Part shown: piece by piece, positions 39,401-49,900 of the stretch | Numbering within the stretch: position 1 is the stretch's first letter | Layout: each line of letters begins with the position of its first letter | From: Ciona savignyi | Taxonomy: Eukaryota; Chordata; Ascidiacea; Phlebobranchia; Cionidae | Reading direction: 5' to 3' | Length of the DNA: 64,000 nt | NCBI GenBank assembly: GCA_000149265.1 | Contig: CH003301.1 | Location: 1,534,796-1,598,795, forward strand | Translations under genes and position numbers: made by a program | The notes under the pieces: model-generated | Database searches by the model: none | What the model was told of the DNA's origin: nothing | What the model saw: only the letters and a program-made list of their open reading frames with translations

Positions 39401-41862
39401 TTAGATAAAGTGGTAACTTTTGGAAAAATCTTCCTAGGAAAATTTCCAACAAACCAAAAAAGGTGTATGGAATGTGTATACTAATCGTGGTTAGGGTCTG
39501 TGCTTTCATAAATTTATATGATACAGTCAATCTGTCGATAAATTGGCCAGTGCGTCCTTTCAGCCAAAGGGCTGCAGGATCGAAACCATAGTTTCTACCT
39601 AGTCGGTTGTGTCCTTGGGCAAGGCATTTAACGGATCTTGGCAGAACCTAGAGGAATAATGAGTTTTACAAAATTGAAGGAACGCGTGATTCATTTAAAA
39701 AAAACATTGCAATAGCTCCGGTGACCCGAGGCGATCTGACGATGATGTTTTTCCAATTCACTGGGATAAAAATGAATATCCCATTCTATCCTATTCGATA
39801 TGTGATTCACAAACAATGGTGCATGGGTGAATGTGTAGGTGACAGTCTTTAATTACCGATGTTTTTATGTGCCGTTTCCATTAGTTTCCTCACATGTTCG
39901 TCATGTTCATCTTGCTTTGTGCTTGAACCACTTTTCTCTTTGCTTTGTTTAGGTGAGTTGTGGTCATCAGCTCTCTTGTTTCCTGCATTCTGATTTTCCG
40001 TTTTCTCTAAAGAAAATTAACTTGAATGTTGATATAACCATTGAACTTATTTCACGCTTACAACAATTTGATATAATGAGAATAATTGATATCCCATTCT
40101 ACGCGGTTACACAAAGAATATGACATGGACATTGGACATCGTCTAACAAGTAATCTAAATAAAGTGCTTTTACAGCCATAACACTCCACTAATCAACCTG
40201 CATGTTTATGTACTTTGTCCCAAATTTCTTTAGCCATATGACTGTGATCGACCGTTGTCTTTGGGTTTTCCGCTGTAAGTAAATGTAACAAGAATTTGAA
40301 AGTGAGTTTAACAACTACAAAGTGTGCTTTAGTACTAAATAAAGTGTGAGTCATGTTGTATAACAATAAATCAGATAAGTTTTCACTTCCGAAAACTATG
40401 TGGATGCGATATTAAATATCCAATATCCAACTTTATAGTTTACAGGTATAATTTTAATCTTTTAGGCCAGGATCAAACTATATAAGAAGAAAGGCTTCAT
40501 AAAACCACGATGTTTATTTACACTGTAGACTGTAGAGCTATATAATTGTTATTACCGATATGTTTATGTGCCGCTTCTACCAAGTGCCTAACATGTTCGT
40601 CATGTTCATCTTGCTTTGTACTTGAACCACCTTTCTCTTTGTTCTGTTTAGCTGAGTTGTGATCGTAAGCTCTCTTGTTTCCTTCATTCTCTTTTTTAGT
40701 GTCCTCTAATATAAAAAGAAAAACACTTGGAATCATCTTTGTATTTTAACAATATCAATACATTTAATTATGGAACAAGGTTTTCTAACTTAGAAAGTAT
40801 ATATGTGTTTCGTATTTAAGGGCATCAAAGGTATGATTACCGTGATGTTTGTGCAGTTCGTCCACCAGTGCTTTCACATGATCGTGATGATCAGCATCAA
40901 CTACGAAATAAATAACCAATTAAGCAAGCAGTGTATGTTTATTATTTTTCAATGATATTTTATGAAAAACTCAGTAAAGTTAACGGTTTATAATTCAAAT
41001 TAATTGCTTGAAACAGCTTTAATTCTCCCTAGAAATATTCAAATTCCAATTTTCGTGCCTTTTGTTCAATAAAATTTACCCTGATACTAATGACGAAGGA
41101 ATATTTTCTACCAAAAGCGCTTAAATAACTTACCTCTCAATTGAAAAATTGTATGCTACATACCTGGTGGATTATGGTGATCGTGTTCATGACCAACCAA
41201 GTTGTGCAGATCCTGGAAGAAATTTCGGTCAATACTAAAAATACATGTGTTGACACGAAACAATGTTCTGCAGCCATATTGTAAGTTTTGAAACAATACA
41301 TAACATAATTAGGTAATTTAAAGCGTGTTTGGTGCGGACCCCTGAAAAATATCCCGAAACCACAACCACGTTGATATGGCCGAAGCGCTTCACATTGTGC
41401 TAGGCATAGAGTTTGAATGACCACCACTCGACGTAAGGTTTACTTCTTCTCAACTACAGTTTGTGCACAGTGAAATGTACAATAAAAATGTTCAGGACCG
41501 TAATAGGTCGTCCAACCACGTAACCTTCAGAATATGCTTCTTGCACCATTAAACAATCGGTTTAAAAAAATTCAATTAAACCTGATTTTTCCGTTAGGGC
41601 ACTCAATTTAAAAATATTTTAATATGCCGAGTTGTAAAAATGTACAGTAATTGGCAAAAATTAATGTGTCGAAATGTTATTTGTCTTAATTCCGGAAAAC
41701 AGCTTTTAATTAAAATAATCGTGTATTTATCCTGCGTTACTGTTGCACTATGATATTATTTAAAAACTTGATATAATCAGACAGCTACCATACCTCGTGC
41801 TTTATGTGTTGTTCGCATCTCATCGCACTTAAAGTGGCCAGCAGAATAATTAATTTTAACAT
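34861..41862 (-). CDS. Secreted/type I membrane p24 (TMED)-like protein with an amplified histidine-rich N-terminal array
   Basis: Thirteen minus-strand exons: 41862-41794 (ATG), 41212-41164, 40900-40841, 40705-40556, 40272-40198, 40006-39857, 38593-38438, 37882-37766, 37008-36805, 36491-36355, 36075-35967, 35448-35339, 35124-34861 (TAA). They total 1,650 nt, an unbroken 549-aa reading chain with every junction in phase. Residues 1-16 form a signal peptide (MLKLIILLATLSAMRC). Residues 24-343 are histidine-rich repeat exons, about 50 His by hand count. Residues 344-462 are a GOLD/p24 domain with the two usual cysteines (DDCYFQ C373, GSYHVCF C431) plus C401. Then a helical segment, TM at about 509-528 and a 21-residue tail. 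p24 proteins are ER-Golgi cargo receptors. The tail lacks the usual FF and KK sorting signals. The role of the His array is unknown; metal binding is inference. Two genes joined wrongly is possible but the phases argue against it. Confidence 0.8.
35511..35807 (-). repeat. Near-complete tRNA-headed SINE copy
   Basis: Read on the minus strand: tRNA-like head (GGTCAGTCTGGTGGTTTA as box A, GGGTTCGAAACTGG as box B, about 40 nt apart), core GTGTCCTTGGGCAAGGCACT, body, and a tail of ATCC/TATCC units at 35511. It lies between the last two GOLD exons' intron and the 35967 exon. Confidence 0.85.
36805..37008 (-). other. Histidine-dense exon adjoining the GOLD module
   Basis: This 204-bp phase 1-1 exon encodes 12 histidines in 68 residues, including YHSHDDHWHHGDNNLHGNAH and HDIHHPGVDH. 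It differs from the repeat units but is joined to them by a split Gly codon on both sides. The composition suggests divalent metal binding; this is inference. Confidence 0.7.
37309..37400 (-). repeat. SINE head fragment
   Basis: Contains the box A/box B head (GGTTAGTCTGGTGGTTAAGT, GGTTTGAAACTTG on the minus strand) and part of the core, then stops. It is in an intron of the p24-like gene. Confidence 0.8.
38891..38990. repeat. Third, diverged copy of the 25.6-25.8 kb interspersed repeat
   Basis: Shares CATGATTGTGAC, TATGCCATATCGCC, ATTCGATTTTGTCA and GATATGCAGAAA with the copies at 25576 and 25743-25842. Confidence 0.5.
39541..39799 (+). repeat. Full-length SINE copy in intron of the p24-like gene
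   Basis: tRNA-like head (GCGTCCTTTCAGCCAAAGG, box B-like GGATCGAAACC), core GTCGGTTGTGTCCTTGGGCA and AGGCATTTAACGG, body GAGGCGATCTGACGATGATG, tail of TATCC units (CCCATTCTATCCTATTC). It is antisense to the host gene. It is the best reference copy for family orientation. Confidence 0.85.
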
Positions 41863-42408
41863 CTTTCTTAACTCTGTCTCTATAGAAGTTTTATACACTG
41901 GCCAAATAGTTGTGGTTGAATTTTAACTGCTGCAAAACAAAGATAGAATACAGTTGTGAGGTGGGGCATCAAACGAATAACGATAAAGATTGTACAAAAT
42001 CTAAGACGATTTACCGAATCTATTACACTTCTCTTTCGGTATTTACTTTTGACAACTCTCAAGTTGGAATTAACTTAGTATAATGTTCTTGATTTTCCTG
42101 ACGAAAACGACACGCAGCCGCAACGTTTTGCGACGAAGATGGTAAGTAAATCTGCAGCTTTTACTTATTCTTAAATTTAGAATTTAGAATCTAAACAATA
42201 CTCTAATCTTGTTGACTCATTATACATCTGGATTTCGCTTCGGTCTTCAATTAACTATTTACACTATGACAATACTAATCATGTACTGTTTAAACTGTTT
42301 GGTGGTTGGTTAACTCTTCTTTTACATCTCTTTGCCAAGTGTTGTTTCAACAGTCCGTAGAGTTACGTGACTAAATAAACTAATCTTATGCCGTATAACA
42401 CGTTGCAA

Positions 42409-42458
42409 AGTTGGACTAAACGTGGTTCAATATAGTTGGACTAAACGTGGTTCAATAT
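42409..42458. repeat. Perfect 25-bp tandem duplication
   Basis: The unit AGTTGGACTAAACGTGGTTC plus AATAT occurs twice in direct succession. It is intergenic, between the p24-like gene and the small secreted gene. Lack of divergence suggests a recent duplication. Confidence 0.8.
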
Positions 42459-42747
42459 ATAATAGAAAAGGTTTGATACTCATGCTTAAGTTTTACTGAA
42501 CCGTAGAATGTGTTGGTTGTGTAGGAACTGACTATGATGCAAGATCGAAAAAACAGATGCTATTGTGACGAGTATTGGATGACGTCGGTTATAGTAGATC
42601 CGCACACAAAAACCCCAATTAATTTTACATGACTTGGATTTGTGGCTACAATACTTTATTCACAGCTCGGTGTTCTACGAGGTGTCCAAAATGCATACTA
42701 AATATGACAAACCAATGTATAAAATACAACAAAAATGTGTTTAGTTT

Positions 42748-42753
42748 TTTATT
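42748..42753 (-). terminator. AATAAA poly(A) signal of the small secreted-protein gene
   Basis: TTTATT on the plus strand lies about 95 nt beyond the stop codon at 42849-42847 of the minus-strand gene. Confidence 0.5.
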
Positions 42754-42846
42754 AAGTTATTCCACAAGTACGATTTAATAAAAGTAAATCACACGCACAA
42801 TTACACGAATATCTAATTTGCTGTTGTTATTAATAGTAACTTCGTT

Positions 42847-45081
42847 TTAAAATTCTTCATGACCTTTTTGTTCTTTCATTTCTTTTTCTACTTTTTGGAT
42901 GTGCTCTTCAGCTTCTTCATGGGTCATGTTGCCTATATGACCAAAAGCAAGTAAAAAACAAAGTAACTATCAAACTAAAAACACATCAATCACAAAATAC
43001 TGCAATAGCTTCGGCAAGTGGGACGTGAGTTATTTGGGAGTTATTGGCCTTGCCCACACCCTTCAATGTGATAATCTTATGAGACACGTCCATTCATCCC
43101 GTATACTCAAAAATTTTGTATAGGAAAGGATAGTCCTTATCCCCATTAGTGGGACACACAAGGGTAGTTATCACACGGTTAATCGTCAGATTACCTAGTC
43201 CCCACGGTCTGGTTGTCGTTTCTGTTGCAGTGTGTTGAGTATAATTGAAGCACATTCTTTTAATTTAGTAAACCCAATATTCCACTGCGCTTGGGCAATG
43301 TCACAGCAGAATGACTAGCTGCTTTGGCCGAAAGACGACGCACGAACACACCATGCTATTTGCTCTAAATTTATCAAGATACTTGTGCGTTGCACATTGA
43401 TACGGGGTTTCAGGATGTGTGTTATAGGGGTAAGATTAGCACTATAATATTTAGTAGAAGGTGACGTTTCCTACATTTTCTTTTAACGTTTACATCAGGG
43501 GTTCTTAACCAGGGGTAAATTTACCCCTTGGGGGTAAATTTTACCGATTGAAGGGGTAAATTTACTTAATTATAAGCTAAAGCAAACTTCAATTTTGCGT
43601 ATTGAAAAAGTAGGAGTTTTACATTCTTGTGTGATTACTTTAGTTTTTCATAACTAAAAACACTATTTTGATATGTGCCCCAGTAAAAAAACAAAAATAT
43701 TTGCTTTACTTTTCTTGACAAAGGGCCACCAAGAAGATGGGGGTAAATTATACTTTTTGTATTCGGAAAGGGGTAAACGAGACAAAAAAGGTTAAGAACC
43801 CCTGGTTTACATCATCGTTTCGTATGCTTGTATAGTTAAACTTTACATTCGGTTAAAATGAAGGAATATTTATGAAGTTCCTATGTAATGCTTACCAAAT
43901 ATTTCTTTATGGTTATCAATAAGATATTTTACGTGTTGTGTTATTTTCTCTTGTTCTTTCTCGTGCTCTCGTTCTGTGAATGGGTTATATTATAAAATAC
44001 AAAGCTAACCCAACCTACATGTTGGTTCACATAAAACTAATAAAGTGAATTTACCATGTATATGTTTTAGTATAAAGTGTTTTTTAATAATTCTTTAGCT
44101 AGACTTTCAGCAGTTTCTGAAAAATTTAGACATAGGTATTCACATATAAAATTTGATAAACACACCGCCTTATTGCCTCTCGTGCATTATGCTCAGCTTA
44201 TTGCATAACGCGACAAAGTAATAGTCATATTTGCAATATTTCTGCTACGTGCACTTTTAGTTTAGCCTACAAGAAAATTTGTGAGATGGACTAAACTTCT
44301 CATTGGTACCTTTAACTCTCATATCAGATTTCATTTGTTCCGGTGTTTTCTTTATTCGAAACGAAGTTGGACGTATTTCTGTTTTAAAATAGTGTTTGTT
44401 TGTAAAAAAATAAAATTAAAAAAAGGTTTTATGTCGGCTAAGCCTTTGTTACCAAAGTTGGCGAGAATTGCTTTTTTTATTATCAAAAACAGGAATGTAG
44501 TGAACGAATTTCACAGCGGGAAATTGATTTAAGGCATTTCCATATATATATACATATACAAATTCCGCCTCTGACATGGTCATTTTCTTAGTAATTTTTG
44601 CAAAATAAAAAGACAAAACATTATATGCAAATAAGGCATTGAACTTACTAAAAGTGTCCGGATGAAGCCCCGGCAACTCGCGATGTATCTGTGCTATTTT
44701 TTCTTGATCTTTCTCCGTAATTCTCTGGCATTTAAAATCGGACATTACTTAGATTTCGATACATATTGTTTTTTGTTGTGAATATAATCAATATCTTAAT
44801 TATGATCTTAGTTTTTCTTTCATACTACGACCTAAATTTAAAAAGAGTGTTTTACAAATTAAAGTTACATCTTTACGCATAACTTATCACGAATCACAAA
44901 TATACGATACTTTTTTGTGACATTTTAATCCCAGTGCCATAGATCTACCAAAAAAGGCCAAACTCACCGGTGGAAGGCCTGGCTTTTCTTCTGGCGGAGG
45001 CTTTACTTTATTTTCTTCTGCACGAGTTGTACAGGCTAGGCTAAAAATGATTATCATCCACAGTACGACCGTATACTTCAT
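42847..45081 (-). CDS. Small secreted charged protein built from phase-1 repeat exons, related to the neighbouring array
   Basis: Minus-strand exons: 45081-44968 (ATG; signal peptide MKYTVVLWMIIIFSLACTTR), 44724-44649, an out-of-frame exon 44116-44055, 43973-43896 and 42932-42847 (TAA). Skipping the broken exon gives 354 nt, 117 aa, fully in phase. The mature part is Glu/Lys/His rich: a proline-rich linker (KPPPEEKPGLPP), then units EKDQEKIAQIHREL, HEKEQEKITQHVKYLIDNHK and EEAEEHIQKVEKEMKEQK. HVKYLIDNHKEIFG aligns with HVRHLVEAAHKHIG of the upstream-array gene, and the exon phases are the same, so the two genes probably share an exon ancestor. No known domain; function unknown. It is downstream of no TM or anchor signal, so secretion is likely. 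Confidence 0.65.
43121..43345 (-). repeat. Diverged SINE copy in the last intron of the small secreted gene
   Basis: Shares the ataggaaaggatagtccttatcccc tail end, ttatcacacggttaatcgtcagat, gttgcagtgtgttg and gcgcttgggcaatg with the family; the head is heavily decayed. Confidence 0.7.
43496..43804. mobile_element. hAT-type MITE with perfect 15-bp TIRs and 8-bp target-site duplication
   Basis: 309 bp. It begins CAGGGGTTCTTAACC and ends with its exact reverse complement. It is flanked on both sides by GTTTACAT (43488-43495 and 43805-43812). The CAGGGGTTCTTAA terminus and 8-bp duplication are typical of hAT elements. There is no coding capacity, so it is non-autonomous. It sits inside an intron. 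Confidence 0.92.
44055..44116 (-). pseudogene. Repeat exon with a single-base frame break
   Basis: The acceptor (AAATTTTTCAG) and donor (G|GTAAAT) are good, and the unit starts ETAESLAKELL and ends in an HIHG-type motif, but these lie in different frames. The exon is 62 nt where a multiple of 3 is needed. The break falls at a run of six A (minus strand). It may be a sequencing error, a skipped exon or a decayed one. Confidence 0.6.
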
Positions 45082-45085
45082 TTTA

Positions 45086-45115
45086 CCGATACTTAATTGA
45101 TCCTGTATAGAATCA
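45086..45115 (-). promoter_or_regulatory. Splice-acceptor-like site upstream of the small secreted gene's ATG
   Basis: On the minus strand GATTCTATACAG is followed by GATCAATTAAGTATCGGTAA and the ATG about 25 nt later. As with three other genes here, this fits a trans-splice acceptor or a 5' UTR intron. Confidence 0.35.
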
Positions 45116-46090
45116 GCATGCATCGTAAACTCTTTTATTGCGCAATTTCTTAATTGAACACAACCAGAATACGCGCGAAAACGAGGTTACACGTCACATT
45201 AAGTTTCTATATCTTCAGTAGAATTTTATTATGGTAACCAATTTTGAACTGTTAAATCTACTACAGGTTAACGGCACATTACTGACTCGTTATAAATTGT
45301 GCCTTTGCTTGTGTAATGTATACCTATGGACGACACGTGTAACAATAGGTAGCTGCCACCAATCTCGTTGAAACAACAGTTTTGTTGTTTTATGACATGG
45401 TACTTAAGGTATAAGTCATCGATGTATAAAGATATAATATATCTAAGTAATGTTTTGCAACCTTAACATATTAAGTGATTTTAGAGACTATATCGTGATT
45501 TGGCTTTTTAGTACAATGTAACTTGGAAGTAGAATTTTCATTTTCCTATAGTATTCTGTATACGTACTATGTTTTGTCTATCTATTCAGTTGTTTTAAAC
45601 TGAAAAGATAGATAAAAAATTAAACAATCGTTGCTAGTTATATCAATAGTCACTAGAAAGTGTCGTATTCTATAACGGCTTGTAACTAAGACAGTTTTTG
45701 TATAGGAATCTGTAAATATTTCGGTTGCGGTAACTATTCTGCATCAGAAAAAGATATGATACTAATATTTAATTGGTGGTGGGAAAATCCCGCCAATTTT
45801 GGGCTGAAGTTCCGTCAAGCAACTTATTATCTTTATCAAAGAAAAAATACAATTAAAAACAGATTGACGCAAAATAGATTAACTGCAAAATCTTCAACTG
45901 ATTTCATATTGCTTGCATGAACTACAAAATTGAACACTGAAATCAACATCATTGTTAGTCAGCTTAAACTCATTTTAAACACCATGACTCAAACGGCACA
46001 ACACGTCAGGTCTGACCGCATTTAATCTCGTCGAAGCCATCCATGAATTAAATACTCTATATTAGATTAGGCGTTTGCAAAACAGCTACA
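45116..46090. other. Intergenic, nothing recognised
   Basis: AT-rich spacer upstream of the small secreted gene. No convincing exon, repeat or RNA gene seen on either strand. Confidence 0.4.
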
Positions 46091-46190
46091 GACCTTTTTG
46101 TTCTTGGGCAAGGCACATATCGAACTTCGGCGAGAACCACTGATTTAAAGGGCTCTACTAACACTTAAAGAAACGTTATGTTGCTATACA
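46091..46190 (+). repeat. Partial SINE copy (core only)
   Basis: CTTGGGCAAGGCACATATCG followed by AACTTCGGCGAGAACC matches the SINE core; neither head nor tail is clear. Confidence 0.5.
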
Positions 46191-46244
46191 ACGAATCTAA
46201 CACTGTTTGTCATCTGCCTAAGGTACATTATCAAATACTTACAG

Positions 46245-46989
46245 ATGTCGGTTACCCAACAGCTGGTGACAAATTCTTTCCGGTCTTTTACCGAAATTCT
46301 TGGGACACTTTGTTTTCAAAATGTTATCTCTGGTGTGATGAACACATATAGAAGAAGAACTTGGTATCGAATGAACTATTCCTCAGCAAAGCGCACGCCT
46401 CATCTATCTTTCGAATATAGGAGGCTCCATTGAGGAACACTATAAACGCCCTATGTACATCCCTTACATGGATTCCTTGATCTAGTCTCTGGAAAGCAAA
46501 TTTGGTAAAAGAAACATACAATAGTTTTGCATTTTCGCACTACATCCAAAAAATGCAACAAACAATAAGGAATAAATTTAAGCAAAATGTTTCATCTGTA
46601 AATGAAATGTGTGGCGTTGGCAATCTTGCAGAAGATGCTTCAGTGTGATATACGCAGTAGTCTAAGCCACTGGATAATACCTTTTTGTGTATGACCGATG
46701 TGATAAGGCATACAAGTCTTGTTCCCTGCCATCGCACCGTCTCGGTCTGCAACAGTCTGTACAGTGGAAAGGTCCTTGAGTACCTACCAGTGCAGAAAGA
46801 AGACCTGATTTGGATCAACGATGAGTGATAAACGTATGTGTGAACTGTACATGCTGAGTAAATACCGCAAAAGAGTGAACTGTCACAAGACTGAGATAGT
46901 GCACTGGGTCGTTGACAATTTGGGAAGAGATCCACGACTGCGTCGTTTCCTGTTTCAAGAGTAATAAATATATTTGGCACCAGGAACAA
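46245..46989. other. Unidentified open stretch, possible degenerate transposable element
   Basis: Frames are unusually open for this AT-rich DNA: a 149-codon frame on the minus strand (46989-46540), and plus-strand segments such as KYRKRVNCHKTEIVHW near 46855-46905. A minus-strand fragment near 46640 (LKHLLQDC) is reminiscent of LINE C-terminal Cys/His regions, but this is too weak to classify. No splice structure or start context convinces me. Confidence 0.25.
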
Positions 46990-49900
46990 TGTAAACAGAG
47001 CCTGTTAAAATCTTATGTATATGTTTTTTTTACTGTATAATATAATTAACGTGCGTAAATATAGAAATTGCTATAAAATTAAGACATTTAAATCAATAAC
47101 GGAAAAGCGTGAAGAAGTTGATGGGCATTTTTTTCAGCGTTGATATAGGCGGTGGTTCAATATCCCTTGTTTTTTTGTAGTTTGGCTTTTGCAAAAGTTT
47201 GGAATGCGCATAACAAAAGTTATTTATATTGTATAGATTTTTAAAAAATCTCTCAAGATTTTACTCGTGGGTGAAAGGGAAACTGAGTTTACTTCCCTTG
47301 ATTTGTATGATACTGTGGGACTCAATCGTTGCGCATTTAGTTTTCGGCTTTTTTATACTAAATGAGTATTTTCCGCATAGTCAATGTTTACATCCCCGTA
47401 CTTAGTCCCCCTTTATACAATATTAACCGAGATGAGGATTATTGCGATTAAGGCCGCTATAATATGTGTCAGAATACGTGTACAGATGGATTGATTACGG
47501 ACGAACAGGTGAAACGTGTACGTAGTCTTATCAATTATTTTATAATCATCAAAAGTAAAAATATTATTCACCGGAGTTCTTAATTCTGTACAACTGTAAA
47601 TACAGGTAAGGTGGTTCACCCGACGGTTTATGCTTGCAGAAACAAAACTGCAATTACAATCTAGTTCATGATCTAGACATGCACGAATCTATATATTAAG
47701 AAATAAAAAAAATATTTTTACAAATATAACTAGTTTGGTTTGGTAACTTAAGGACCCATCAGTTTCTACTTAGAATTATTTAATATAGAATTATATAATA
47801 TACACTTTTATTATTATACCAAGTGTGGTGAAAGGCCTATCCTTTTTGCATGAACCTATAGAGTGGATTAAAAAATGAGTTTTTACAAATAGTGGCGGCT
47901 GACATTCTTACTAAACGTCGAAATGGAAATTACAAATATAAAGATAAAAAATATATTGAACCTTCAAGTTTATATGGCTATCTTCCTTGGTTTTAACTAT
48001 ACAATATAACAACCAACGAGATGAAATAGAACAACCAAGCATGCTGTTATTACTATCAAAACAATTATATCCGTAAATTAAATATATATCTCTATTCAGG
48101 GTTGTGTGGCTCAATAAATGAAAGCGTTTGAGCTAAGAGAGATTAGGCGAGGAGTATGTTTATTCAGTCGTTCAGTAGACACATTTGTGTATAAAACTGG
48201 TAAATTTAGTGATTAGTCTAGATGTTTATGCAAATATTACTCTACAGATGCCAATTATCAAACGGGGTGCTATATGACACCAGATTAAACGTAGTGAAGA
48301 CAACAACCAAAATTGCATTACGCAACACACCAGTGGATTAGACTTTGAATAATCCCTTAAGGTTGTTTTTTACTGCACAATTTGTATTTTTTTTATAATT
48401 CTCAATTATGTACAACAAATCACAGTTTTCCGCTCAAACCACAGAAACTTTTATTTTATTCTGTTATATTGATCCGATTTTTGTCACAAACTGTAGAAAA
48501 AGAAAAAAGAATTTTTCTGGATAACTGTTGAACGGTTAATCGCTATTTCGCCAGTATCTTGCACAAGTATCTTGGAAACAACTCTGCCTAATAACTCGTC
48601 AGAGTTACACCTTGTAAACGTGATAAACGGTGTTGTATTACATCACTAAAACATGAACCTCCCGCGATGGTCGGGTCGGCATTAATGTTAAATTACAGAA
48701 AACATTCTTTTGATTTCGTTATATTTTCAATAACCTGTTCTCAACAACGTCTTCACATTTCAGGTCCCGGACATGTGTACCCTACTGCTCTACTTTTGTA
48801 GCGTCGACACAGGCGTCGCCTTGCTGTAAACAACGCCTTACTAAAAATTATAATAATATATTGCGAATTATACAGTTTTTTGACAGTGGTATTGCCTATA
48901 GTTTGTTATTGGGGATATGTGCTAACATAGCTATGAGAACAATGGGACAATTGTTGCCTATGGCAGGTAGTCGATTGTGTTTATTGATACCATGTGATTG
49001 CTTTATACGTATAAATGCTCGTGACCCAAAACAGGTATCCATAGTCGAGTTTTAAAACCTGTAATGGCGGAACAAATACGCTAACAACTCCTAAAATGCT
49101 CTTAGAGAAAAGAGGGAGATTACAAACCGATTTCTGTTATATTGTAAGGAAGTTATCGATCTCTTTCCTAATCCAATTAGACTAAAGTGCAGTGTGAAAA
49201 TTTCGCTGATTTAAGAACAGCGTTATAAGGTGCGCGGTTTCGAAAGCACGACGTAGACATGTAGACCGAAGTTGACAATTATTGCGACCAGAAATGGCTC
49301 CGCAAAATAAGACAATATTAATAAAGGTTCTTAAAACTCTTTCTAAGCTGTTGAAAGAATGCGCATTAAATTCTGAAACTAATTATTCTAGTTTCCAGAC
49401 GGTCGCCCTTCTTGATAGCTCTAGGGAAAACGCGATATATGTACAAAGTTACTAATTATGACGTCAAATCTTTTACAAGAAAAAGAGTATCGAAAGACGA
49501 GTCCATTTGAAGGGTCAAGGAAGATCAAGATACCCCCTCGGCCAGTACATAATCGTCCAAAATCAAACAGTGAGAATTTGTATAAATTGTTGCACATATA
49601 AGTTGGCATAGATACGCAGCAAAGTGTGCTGGTATAAACAGTATGTTATTAGCTAAGACATTTTTTTCTTTGACACGATTTATGATTGAACATGACCATT
49701 TATATATAGAGGGATATATGCTCGTCAATCTATTATTCCTTCATGAAATGTTTTTAATAATTTATGACCTCGTATTATATCGCATTTTCTAAAGTTAGGT
49801 ACATACCTGTTTTGTTTCCCTAATTGTTGGCTACTAGCTTGGCTTGTTAGTATAATCTATCCGATAAGGTTTTAACATTACGATTTGGGTAAACGTTTGA

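Larger units (their letters stand above)
38341..40010. repeat. Segmental duplication of a repeat exon with flanking intron, one copy split by a SINE
   Basis: The intron flank at about 38341-38397 (GTGCTTTTATAAACATATAT) resembles 39481-39538 (GTGCTTTCATAAATTTATAT). Each flank leads to a repeat exon on the minus strand (38438-38593 and 39857-40006). In the second copy the SINE at 39541-39799 separates flank and exon, so the SINE arrived after the duplication. Confidence 0.65.
37766..41212 (-). repeat. Array of seven symmetric exons encoding a histidine motif unit
   Basis: Seven consecutive exons end on a split Gly codon (phase 1) and six of them also begin in phase 1. Their 3' halves share a motif: DHHDHVKALVDELHKHHG (40900), DEHDEHVRHLVEAAHKHIG (40705), DHSHMAKEIWDKVHKHAG (40272), DEHDEHVRKLMETAHKNIG (40006), EDHDEHVRKMVEEAHKHIG (38593), HRDLNKHVDQIMKMHHKETG (37882), and a degenerate LHNLVGHEHDHHNPPG (41212). 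The 40705, 40006 and 38593 exons (150, 150, 156 bp) also share GNKRADDHNSAKQNKEK-type linkers, so they are the youngest duplicates. Confidence 0.85.

Noticed and set aside
41889-41895. TATAAAA on the minus strand as a TATA box of the p24-like gene
   Set aside because: Only 27 bp from the ATG, so the transcript start would fall on or after the start codon; an acceptor site (CTATAG at 41883) explains the sequence better.
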